From Apiospora phragmitis (lineage: Eukaryota; Ascomycota; Sordariomycetes; Amphisphaeriales; Apiosporaceae), in NCBI GenBank assembly GCA_038363925.1, contig JAQQWL010000006.1:4444501-4508500 (forward strand): a stretch of 64,000 bases of DNA, written 5' to 3'. Within the stretch, counting starts at the first letter, position 1. Each line of letters starts with the position of its first letter. The translations under genes and the position numbers were made by a program. Under the pieces are notes generated by a model. It worked only from the letters and a program-made list of their open reading frames with translations. It ran no database searches and had not been told where the DNA came from. Positions 45,947 to 56,436 of this stretch are shown here, piece after piece.

Positions 45947-46429
45947 CTTTTAAAAAATAAAAACGCGATACTTTGAAAAATAAATAAAATGCTTAGCTAG
46001 CGCCGCCGTACGAAAAAAAAACGGCTACAAAATAAAAAGTTATTTCGTATATAAGCTAAAAAAGATTTATAATTTTAAAAAAACGTTAATAAATAGCTAT
46101 AAAACGAATCGCGTCGAAGAAATAATTATATAAAAATATTTAAAACACGTTTATAACGTTATAAAATTTACGGAGAGCCCGGGTATAATACGTATATTTA
46201 TTAGAATAATATAGAAGTATTTAAAAATAAGGATTCCGATTAATTTTAATATATTAAATACATTATAATAAAATTAATTTATATTTTATTAAAAAAGGTA
46301 TAAAAAAATAAGATATTCGTTTATATAGGATATTCGCTTATAAAATACGTTATATAATAAATAAAAAAGTATATAAAGTATAATAATCGAGTTCTTTTTA
46401 TAATAAAGCTTAATAATTATCAAGTAATA

Positions 46430-48339
46430 AGCCAGCTGACGGTGCTACGGTCACCCTATGTAACGGCGACCCCAAAAACTAATAATAATACTATATAATA
46501 ATAATATAAATAATTTAATTAAAAATTAATATAAAATATTATTTTAATCTTAAAACGCTTTTATAATACTTTTAATTTTAGATTTAGAGTTAGATTTAAT
46601 TATAACGGCTTCGGCGCCGATAATAAAGGAGTAACAGCTTAGGGTTCTAATATAACGTTATTTATTTCCCTCTTAATTATTATAGCATCTCGTATACGTA
46701 TAAATTTCTAGTTAGGGTTAGGTATTACTTTTTTTCCTCTTTTTATTTCTTTTTTTTTTTAAATTACTTTTTAAAACTAACTTCTCGTGCTCTAATTAGC
46801 CGATCTAGCCGTTTAAAATATCTAAACTTTTTTAGAGTTTCCGGAATAAAACCTGGCGCGTCGCGCCATCGAAAATAATATTATTATTATTAAGCGTATC
46901 CGCTAACTTTTTAATTTAGCGGTTAATTATAAATATTAATAACGCTATAAAGGAAAATTATTTATCGAAAACGTTAGAGGGAGGCTTAAATAATCCTGCC
47001 TCTACTTAATTTTTTATTCTCCGGTTCTAGTTATTAAGAGGCTTATTAATATTACGAAAAAATATATTAATTACGGCTTAACCGCTAATTATTATATACG
47101 GCTAAAAAATAAACTTTCTAGCTAGCTCGTAATATTAAAAAAAGTCTCTTTTATTTATATTTATATTATTAAACCCTATATAGTATAGGGTTACTTTTTA
47201 ATAATAAATATCTTTTAATATATTAAAAAAATTAAAATCTAAGGGTTATAATAGGTGTAACGAGTATACCGGAAAAAAAAAAAGCTATATTTTATACTTT
47301 AAACACGTTATAATAAAGTCTTCGTTTACGTGGCTAGCGTAATTATTTAAAATAATAAGCCGTTATTAATCCTCGTTTTTAAGCTTTATATAAAGGATAA
47401 AAACTTTATTTAACTATATTAAAACTAGCTCTTTATTAGTCTAACCTTTAGGGGATGCCGTAAAAACTTAATTTTTTATAATATTCGTTAACGAGTCCTC
47501 CTCTTCCAGAAACTATTATTACTAGACCTATTAACCTTTAAATATAATAAAAGGAGGTAAGGCTCGGCCTAAAACGTTATTATATTCGACTATAAAAGCC
47601 TATTTTCAATTAAAAGAGTTTATAACTAGTATTCTTTTTATTTTAATAAGTTTAATAATTATTATATTCGTTTTATAGCCAAGCTAGTTACCGATCTTAT
47701 TAATATTAAACCGAAACTTTAAAGGGATCGATTTTAAAATAGTATTATTAAACCGTTTAAAAAACTCGATAATTTTTTTCCGGAAGTTACGTTAAGTTTT
47801 AAAAAATCTATCCTTTTAAAAAAAGTAATATCGATAGATAGATAGCAAGTAATAAATCTTTTAACTTAATGTTTACCGAGGATTATATTAATCCCGTTAG
47901 CTTAAAAGATCCGTTAGGTAAATATCCGGAAGATAATATACGCCGGTAAACAGCTTAGATCATACTATATAAAATACCAAGTTACGATTTAAAACTCTTC
48001 CGCTATTATTAAGGCTTAGAAAGATTTATTCCGTTATTTTATAGCTTTACAACTATAAATCCGAGTTTTTAAAGTTATTTTAAGGATATTATACTTCTCG
48101 GCGGCTTATTTTATTAACGAGCTATTTATAATATCTTAAATCGCGCGTTATAATATTAACTCGTTAAGTTTACGGCTTATTAAAAAAAGGAAAAGAAAAG
48201 GAAAACGATGGTATTATTTAATTAATTATAAATTAAAAGCTGACTGGTTTATATACTGATTTATATATGGTACTATCAGGGGCTATTTAAATTTAGGGGT
48301 CGCCGTTGCATAGGGTGACCGTAGCACCGTCAGCTGGCT
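46430..48339. mobile_element. Element F: Fot1-like DNA transposon (1910 bp, 44-bp TIRs)
   Basis: The 44-bp terminal inverted repeats at 46430-46473 (AGCCAGCTGACGGTGCTACG...) and 48296-48339 differ at one position (C/T). TA duplications lie at 46428-46429 and 48340-48341. Size and TIR length agree with Fot1 of Fusarium (about 1.9 kb, 44-bp TIRs). The transposase is unreadable after RIP. The uninterrupted target is visible in element A copies 1, 2 and 4 (AGCTATTACTCGATAA type). Confidence 0.85.
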
Positions 48340-48401
48340 TAGCTCTTATAGCCGTTAAAGATTAATAAATAATAAATATTTTTCGTACGAAACTTCGTAT
48401 A

Positions 48402-48610
48402 TATTAAATAGGCTTTCGTATATACGTACAGGTTCCGGGTTTAATCAAGGTTTAATCGTTATATTTTATTATTTATATCTATCTCCTCTATTAGTTATGA
48501 GGGGTATCGTATACCCCTCTTTATGAAAATAAAAAAGGGGTTCGTACGCGCAGGTACGTAATACTTTTTTTAAAGTAATATAAAAAACTTTAATTCTTAT
48601 TATTTTAATA
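48402..48610 (-). repeat. 3' LTR of Copia 2
   Basis: Inverted copy of the Copia 1 LTR (AGGGGTTCGTACGCGCAGGT is shared). Preceded on the left by GTATA (48397-48401). Confidence 0.8.
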
Positions 48611-48784
48611 TTAATAGTTTTTATTTTAATAATAAACTTAAGTAGCTCTCTTTTTTAAAACGAGTCTTCCTTTTATAAGGGTTTCGTACGAATAGGTTAC
48701 GCTAATTCGGTATTTAGTACTTACTTAAGCCGTATAAGTAATATTATACTTTTTTAATATTAATTTAATTAAATAATAGGTCCT

Positions 48785-48816
<32 letters not shown>

Positions 48817-51338
48817 TATATATTAATATACATTAATTCTTTATTATTAATTAAAAATAATAATAATAATAAAAGTAATAATAATAATAAAGGCGTTATC
48901 GTATATCGCGATACGTTATACCCCGTTAAGGAAAAAAATATCTCTCTTTCTCTCTTTTCTTCTTATTCGCCGTACGAGTCCAGTCTCTTAACGTACGTTT
49001 TTACGCGTATAGTTAACCTATTAATTAATATTAGCTATTCGAAGGCTTTATTTAGAGATTTTTTAGTAAAAACGTTTATAGGATTATCTCGGCCGTCGAC
49101 CTAATAGATCTCCGAGATTTCCCTTTTTTTATATAATTTTTAAAGCGATATAATATCGATTATTAATCTTTTCTTTTTCGTCGTTCTTAGTTTAATTAAT
49201 TATTTATAAAGTAAATATCCTTATTCATAAGCTGGTAATAGAACGCGGCGTCCGTTAGGTAAATAATGCCTTATTATACGTTTTCCGGATCGAAATAGTT
49301 ATACTCCTTTTCGTTGTTTTTTAGCTCCTTTTTTTCCCTTTTTAATTTCGAATAAAATCCCTATATTCTTTTTAAATAAAGAGATCCTATTTAACGTTAT
49401 TACACGTTTAGAGGTATTAAGTTATTATATAGGTTTGTTTTTCGGTTAGGTGGTTTATTAATTAATAGCTTTATTTCTAGTAGGATTCGGCAGGTTCCTT
49501 ATTCGAACTGCCGATTCTTATATAATAGTTTTAGTTAAAAGGTAATAACGGGTTGCTAATTACTTTCTTATTCTAATGGTCGGTTATTATATAGTAATTT
49601 ATTATTATAAATTAGTCGGTTTTTTTTCGTATAATTATTTATAAACCGTTTATTAATTAAGTACGTATTTATACCTAGGTTTTAATATAGTTTCTCCGTT
49701 AAATATTATTCCGAGATCCTTTAGTTCGTTATTATATTTAATAATACGCGAAAGTTTAAAAATAACGCTTTATATATTAGTTTTTAGTAAATAAAGGCTA
49801 GTAAAAGTTCCGGAACTTTTTAACAGGCTTTAATGACGGAGGTATAAAAAGCGATCTCTTTTTCGAATCCTTTTCCGAAAGCTCGTTATACGAGCTAGAG
49901 CTTATTTAGTAAGATTTTTAAAACCTCGATAAGTTGTTTTTCGGCGTTTTTATTTTTTATTTATACGAAAAAAATTATCGTCTAGTTTGTAAAATATTAT
50001 ACGTAATTTATTATCGTATTAAAGTATAAGTTTATAAAGTAATATATCTCGTTTTATTTCTTTTCGAGTCCGATATAATTAAAATAAAATACCTCCGCAC
50101 GGTTAGAAAAAATATTCGAAAATATCGCATAATATTAATCCTTTAATATATTTAATTATCGGCATATTTTAATAAATATCTATACTTTATTATAAAAGAT
50201 ATCGTATAGCTTGCCGGTATAGTTTTTTTCTTTTTTCTATACCTTTAAAAAGGTAATAACCTTATTTTAATCGATTTTACCGTTATAAATAGCTCGGCTT
50301 AGAAAGATATCGTATTTTATAATGTACGCTAAACTAGATAATCGTACGGTCTAGTCCGGCGGTACCGGAGTTAGAAAAAAAAAAGGACGATATCTTACGA
50401 CGCTTAGGTACTTATAAATCTAGGGTTAGACGTCGGGCCTGGAGTGTCCCGTGGTATCGCGAACGATTACTCCGTATAGAGACCGGGTGTCTCTCGCTTA
50501 GGCGGCGGTTATTCGACTATCTGTTCTAGGGAAGAATATAGAACATCCTTTTTTTAAGTTTCCGAACTTGGTTTTATCGATCGGTCTTATTAGTGTATAA
50601 GAGCGGCCGGTAGTACCAGGCTTACGAGCTTAGCCTTAAAAGATCTGTTCGTTAATATATCGACTCTATATTTTTTAAAATAATTAAAGAGCTCCTTTTA
50701 AAACGTACGGTTAACTTAACTAAATTAGTACTCGATTTATCCGTTAAACTCTATAATAAAAAACTTTTAAAAGGAGGTTTACTTTATTTTTAATATATAG
50801 TATTTTAAAAAGTATCGTGCGAAGTACGTCGTAAGTAGTTCGGGTATTATCTTTTTGAAAAATACGTTTAAAGGTTCGAATTCTTAGAAAACGAGGTTAA
50901 CGTTTCTTTTTTAAATTATTAAAAAGATCTCGGTATTTAAAAAAACTTCTTCGTATATAAATAGTTTTAGGTTTAAAGTGATCGGTTTATCTTAGCTCGG
51001 TATATCCGGGCTCGGTCTCGATTCGCTAACCGTAATTAACTCTATTTTAATAAGGGTTATTATTTTATAAATTATATAATAAAATTATTTAAATATATAA
51101 TTATATATAACTTAATTAATTTCGTATATAATTCGAACCTTAGTCTCCTCTTTATAATATATACTCGAAAAAAGGGGTTCCTCCTCGTACGGTTAATTCA
51201 GTTCGACTCTTCCTCCGAATTTCTAACGGGCGGAAATTCTCGGGGCTCCTTAGCACGGTCGCCCTTACGTCGATAAGGGCGTAAAACCGTCTCTTTACTT
51301 TTATTAATTTATAATCGTTACGAGTGATTATTAATTAA

Positions 51339-51548
51339 TATTAAATAAGCTTTTATATATATATATATAAATTCCGGGTTTAATTAAGATTTAATCGTTA
51401 TATTTTATTATTTATATTTATCTCCTCTATTAATTACGAGGGGTATTATATGCCCCTTTTTATAAAATAGAAAAGGGGTTCGTGCGCGCAGGTACGTAAT
51501 ACCCTTTTTAAAGTAATATAGAAAACCTTAATTCTTATTATTCTAATA
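51339..51548 (-). repeat. 5' LTR of Copia 2
   Basis: About 210 bp, with a TA-repeat expansion near 51355-51370 relative to the other LTRs. Followed by GTATA. Confidence 0.8.
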
Positions 51549-51610
51549 GTATATTTATTAAAGTATCGAATTCGGTCCTTACTTTTTTCGTTTATAATTT
51601 AGCCGTTTTT

Positions 51611-51710
51611 AATAATTACGATTATTTAATCTTTTAATAATTACGATTATTTAATCTTTTAATAATTACGATTATTTAATCTTTTAATAATTACGATTAT
51701 TTAATCTTTT
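51611..51710 (+). repeat. Four tandem copies of a 25-bp unit
   Basis: The unit AATAATTACGATTATTTAAT plus CTTTT starts at 51611, 51636, 51661 and 51686. Copies are identical, although everything around them is RIP-mutated. Other copies of element A have a single unit at this place. Confidence 0.85.
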
Positions 51711-52569
51711 AATAATAAACTATTTTCGTATTAAAAAAAGAAGTACGTTTTCTTAATAAATATAATATACGGAGGAATAGCGTAACCGTATAATTTAACG
51801 CTTTAAATAATTATAACCTATTCCCGGTTCTTTTATTAAATTATTTTAAATTTCTCGTATCGATCGGAGGTATTTATAACTATTTCGAACGAGATTTAAT
51901 TTATAAAAAAGCCGGTCTTATTAAAGTTATAAATATTTCTTTTTAAATCTTATATTTATAAATTATATCCCGTATTAAAATAAATTACGTATAATACGCG
52001 TCGGGATCTTTATAAGAGACTTTTTAATAATCGATTTTTTAATTAAAACGCGTCCGGAGGTCTAATTATTATTATATAAAATTAAAGGCCTAATTAATAT
52101 CGACGTGTCTCGCGTCGCGTTAATAAAATAATCGATTCGCTATATCTTTAATATTATTTATTTAAAATAAAAACGATCGCGGATTTAAATCAATTATATA
52201 GTATATAATTAAAACAATTTCGAAATTCGTAAGCTTTTATATTAGTAATTATACATCCCGTCGTAGAATACCACTATAATACCGGTAATATAAGGTTATA
52301 TAAAAGAAATTATATATTTATATTACGGATCGTACGTTTAATTTAAAGTCTTTTTAAAGCGTTTAAAACGCTAATTATATATCGCTCTCTTTTTATTAAT
52401 TTCCTATTATAAATAATAAAAATATAAAGCATAAAATATAATTTATAAAGAATTATAAGAGAGTATTTAATTAAACTATAGATTACGTTAAATTAATTTA
52501 AAACTTATAGAGCTTAATAATAAAAAGCGCGTAACTGGTTTATATGTATAACTCGCTTATAAGGTATAT

Positions 52570-53517
52570 TAATTAATAAAACTTTTATAAGAACTTAATA
52601 ATTTATAAATTAATTAAATCCTTTAATAAATAATACTTTTAATAATTATTAGTTTAATAAACTATTAATAACTCTTTACTTTTAAATTAAGTTAAAGTTA
52701 AAGAATTTTATATTATTTATATATACTTAAACTTTTAAATTAAAGAATACTAAGCTTTTTAATAAGTCGAAATATTATACGAGCACGCGTTATTTTTATA
52801 TTTAAACATTATTAGTAAACTATTATTTAAGTATTATATAATATGTTTAAATAAGTTTATTTTAGTTTATTTTAGTTTAAATAATTTTATTTTAATTTAA
52901 ATAAGTTTATTTTAGTTTAAATAAATATATATAATTTTACGTACTTTTTCGTAACGTATTAATTAATTAACGTTAAAAAATTATTGTTAAATTTTTATAA
53001 ATTATTAATTACTATCTTAATAAAACTATTAATAGAGTTATAATTAAAGTTATTAATATATATAATATTTATAATAAGGTTAAATATTTTATATTTAATA
53101 ATACTAATAATATAAATATTATAATAACTTTTATTAGTTTTTAACTTAGTTTTAATAAAAGTTATTAACGCGGTCGTTACTTTACTTATATTTTATACCT
53201 AGTTATTAAATACTAGCGATAATATAATTATATACTTAAAAAAAAGTAAGAAATAACCGTTAATTATTATAAATAATAACGGAAAAAAAACTAGTTAATA
53301 AGCTTCGAAATCTTATCGTTATTTTTATTAATTAAAGTAACCTACTTAATAAGCTATTCTTTATAAATTAAAAGAATAAATAAACTAATTTTAATAACTT
53401 AATAAATCGAAATAGAAACCGTTTTTAACTTATTATAAATAATTAAACACGTTAATTAAAAAATATTTATATAATTAAACATATTATTAAATTACGTTTT
53501 TATTTTAAATATACTTA
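52570..53517. other. AT-rich RIP-mutated DNA, no gene
   Basis: Lies between element A copies 3 and 4. A degenerate tandem array of an AAGTTTATTTTAGTTTAAAT-like unit is at about 52850-52930. The original element is not identifiable. Confidence 0.5.
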
Positions 53518-55308
53518 ACGTACCCTAAGGTCTAATTTCCTACTTTCTTATATTTTCACGTAACGCTTTATTCTCACCGCGTTCTTTTATTATATTACTA
53601 TAGTTAGCTTTTAGAAAAAAAAGTCACGTTATTTTAACGTTATAAGCGCTTTAAAACGATTTAAAATTAAGTATAAGACGTGCGGCTAAAATATACGATA
53701 TTTTATAAAAAACCTTTTTAATTATTAACGTAAACGCTTACTAGTTTTAAAGAAGAATTAATTATAAAGTATATAAATAATTTAAATTCGTAATCGTTTC
53801 CACCTCGTATAAGTAGCGTTAAAGATATAACGAATCGATCATTCGATTAACGCGACGCGGGATATATCGGCGTTAATTAGGCCTCGAGCTTTATATAATA
53901 ATAATTAAACCTCCGAACGCGTTTTAATCGAAGAATCGATTATTAAAAGGTTTTTTATAAAAATCCCGAAGCGTATCGCGCGTAGTTTACCTTTATACGG
54001 AATATAATTTATAAATATAGGATTTAAAAAAAGAATATTTATAACTTTAACGAGACCGGCTTTCTTATAAGTTAAATTTCGTTCGAAATAATTATTACCA
54101 CCTTTAATCGATATAAAAAGTTTAAAGTTATATAATAAAAGAATCGGGAATAAGTTATAATTATTTAAGGCGTCGGGTTATACGGTTACGCTATCCCTCC
54201 GTATATTATCTTTATCGGAAAAACATAACTCTTTTCTTAATAGGAAAATAGCTTATTACCGAAGGATTAAGTAATCGTAATTATTAAAAACGGCTAAATT
54301 ACGAATAGAAAAAGCGAGGATTAAATTTAATATTTTAATAAATATATAAAGTTTTATACGAAAAATATTTATTATTTATTAATTTTTAATGGCTATAAAA
54401 GCTATTATTTAATAATTTTCGAGCTTTATTATAAAAAGAACTCGATTATTATATTTTATATATTTTCTTATTTATTATATAAACTTTAACCTTTTAATAT
54501 TAGCTATTTTTATATATTAAAAAGGTTATATAAAAAAGAAATCGAGCGTTTTATACGAGCACATGTTACTTATATCTTAAAGGAGGACTTTTTACCAGCG
54601 TTCTTAAACGCGTTCTAGGCCACTTTTATCGTTTTAAATATTTAAAGAAGTTTTTAAAGGGTAGGATTTATACCGTATAATTTAGAATATATTATTTTAT
54701 AATTAAATATAAAGCTACGTACGCCGATATTTTTAATAACATTTTTCGGCTTATTTATACTTTAAAAACTAAAAACTTTAAATAATTTAATTAAAGCTTA
54801 ATTTTAAACCGAGTATATTAAAAATCTAGTCGCGCGATATTAAAATAGCTCTCCGGTATTAATTTTAGCTAAGCTTAATTAAATTACGAAAGGTATAACG
54901 CAGGTTATATACCGGCTCGCTCTATTAAAAAGTGAGGTAACCGTACTACGAGAGGCGAATAAGATACTTAGCCGGCACCGCCGTACGAAAAAGAAACGAC
55001 TATAGGATGAAAGATCACTTCGTATATAAGCTAAAAAAGATTTATAGTCTTAAAAAAACGTTAATAAATAGTTATAAAACGAATCGCGTTAAAAGAGTAA
55101 TTATACGAGGACGTTTAAAACGCGCTTATAACGCTATAAAATCTGCGGAGAGCCCGGATATAATGCTCGTACCTGTTAAGATAATATAGAAGTATCTAGA
55201 GATAAGGATTCCGATTAATTTTAAAATATTAAATACGTTATAGCGGAATTAATTTATACTTTATTAAATAAAGTGTTTAAAGGTGGTTATTTAAACCGTG
55301 GGGTACGT
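53518..55308 (+). mobile_element. Element A copy 4 (Fot1/pogo type), uninterrupted
   Basis: The element is 1791 bp from ACGTACCCTAAGGTCTAATT to CCGTGGGGTACGT, with TA on each side (53516-53517, 55309-55310). At about 54580-54730 a degenerate transposase C-terminus reads EDFLPAFLNAF, then VGFIPYNLEYIIL and LNIKLRTP. Fot1/pogo transposases end with this pattern (GLxPxDPxxVLxKLxVxLRTPTPP). This copy is the best reference for the family and shows the empty targets of F, Copia 1 and D. Confidence 0.8.
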
Positions 55309-56428
55309 TAAAATAAAGGTATATTAAAGTTTAAAAATGCTTTATATACGTTATATAATAAGTATATATTTAAAAGAGATAAATTAATATACGCTTAAAT
55401 ATTAAAGACTTATATATATAATATAAAATAAACTCGGTAAATAAATACGAAACTTAAGGCTTTTAACACTCGCTTTTTAAAACTTACTATATTAATCGAT
55501 TATTTATAATTACTTTCATAAATTTAAATTTATTTTATTAAAATTAAAGCCTTTTAATATTAAGGCTATTAATAACCTCGATTTAATAAAATATTAAATT
55601 AATATTAATATTACGTAGGTTTAGTTTAAGGCGTATTATTAAAATTTAATTTATATATTTATATATTACGTCCCTTATATATTTAATTTAATTTAATAGT
55701 AAATATTAATTAAAAGAATATAACGCGAGAGTTAATAATAAATTCGTAATGTAAGGAAACATATATAAATTAATTAATATAAAAACTTAAATATAATAAA
55801 CTTTATATTATAATTTATTTTAAATAAATAACGCGTATATATTATTAGTTACTTTTAATAATAAATAATTGCGAGTTAATTAATAATAATAAAGCGCTTT
55901 ATAATAAATCGATTAAGCTTTTCGATTCGAATATATTAAATTCAATAAAATACTAGTATTAATGATATTTAAAATACACTCGGCTTTTTTTATAATATTA
56001 AACTTTTTACTATATAAACTATATTAATTAAATATAAAGAATTATTTTTTATAATTAATTATTTATTAATTATAACTAGTTATTGTTTAAATATTTTAAT
56101 TATAAAGATTTTCTTAACTTTTTAATTTTAATATAAAACTAATATTATTTATAAAATTAATTTAAGAAATTTATTAATTTTAATAAAAATAGTAAATAAA
56201 ATAAATAATAAGGTAATATATATTAATATATAGTTATAATAATAAATTTCAAAAGTTAAATAAATTACTTAATATTAAAAGATTATTACTAATGAACTAG
56301 TTAACTAACCATTAACCAACCAAACCACAGGCTCCCAAACAACCGAAAACATCAACCAACCGGCTAGACATGACTAACCAATCAACCGATGCTAGTCGGT
56401 TGGTGTGGTTGGGACATTAACAGCCTTG
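55309..56428. other. AT-rich filler and right subterminal region of the insertion
   Basis: RIP-mutated, element-free DNA to about 56290, then about 140 bp with normal base composition and repeated AACCAACC/GGTTGGT motifs. It ends at CATTAACAGCCTTG beside the right target duplication. Confidence 0.55.
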
Positions 56429-56436
56429 TCTCCACG
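56429..56436 (+). repeat. Right copy of 8-bp target-site duplication (TCTCCACG)
   Basis: Identical to 31914-31921. P450 coding resumes at 56437 in the frame left at 31921. Confidence 0.9.

Larger units (their letters stand above)
37501..46350 (+). mobile_element. Element A copy 2 (Fot1/pogo type), interrupted by Copia 1
   Basis: Left end ACGTATCCTATAAGCGAATA, right end (inverted) ACGTATTTTATAAGCGAATA; TA duplication at 37499-37500 and 46351-46352. Without Copia 1 and its 5-bp duplication the element is 1861 bp, the size class of Pot2/Fot1. It lies inside element A copy 3. Confidence 0.8.
48402..51548 (-). mobile_element. Copia 2: internally deleted Copia element, minus strand
   Basis: The same family as Copia 1 but 3147 bp long. 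LTRs are at both ends and the exact duplication GTATA is at 48397-48401 and 51549-51553. The leader (51130-51310) and gag-side sequences match Copia 1 in inverse orientation. The segment matching about 41.35-45.5 kb of Copia 1, which holds the RT, is missing. It could only have moved with help from a full-length relative. Confidence 0.8.
36654..52569 (-). mobile_element. Element A copy 3 (minus strand), host of three further insertions
   Basis: Ends ACGTAATCCACGGTTTAA (36654) and, inverted, ATATACCTTATAAGCGAG (52569), with TA on both sides. Element A copy 2 (37501-46350), element F (46430-48339) and Copia 2 (48402-51548) are inserted in it. Subtracting these leaves about 2.0 kb, close to the 1.79 kb of intact copy 4 plus a local tandem expansion at 51611-51710. 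Confidence 0.75.
31922..56428. mobile_element. hAT-like insertion (24.5 kb) containing a RIP-mutated transposon nest
   Basis: The ends are inverted: CAAGGCTGTCAATG on the left (31922) and, read inward from the right end, CAAGGCTGTTAATG (56428). They are flanked by exact 8-bp duplications. An 8-bp target duplication is the hallmark of hAT transposons such as Restless of Tolypocladium. The outer about 90 bp (left) and about 140 bp (right) are not RIP-mutated and carry many CCAACC/GGTTGG motifs, like hAT subterminal binding sites. No hAT transposase could be read; the interior is filled by other elements (A, D, F, two Copia). Alternative: a non-autonomous or giant element of another class with 8-bp duplications. 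Confidence 0.75.

Noticed and set aside
55007..55189. 60-codon ORF inside element A copy 4
   Set aside because: Part of the RIP-mutated transposon tail, repeated in the other copies without a conserved frame.
32010..56290. CRISPR array or bacterial-type repeats in the AT-rich block
   Set aside because: Repeats are long, inverted or LTR-like and explained by transposons; no regular spacers.
32010..56290. Centromere or mitochondrial DNA insertion
   Set aside because: The block is bounded by a target duplication inside a gene and made of RIP-mutated transposons; no mitochondrial genes seen. A centromere cannot be excluded without CENP-A data but is not needed.
31922..56428. Starship-type giant transposon
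   Set aside because: No tyrosine-recombinase captain gene or cargo genes, and the 8-bp duplication with inverted ends fits hAT better.
31922..56428. A very long intron in the P450
   Set aside because: No GT-AG pair fits the frame at these borders, while the 8-bp duplication explains the junction exactly.
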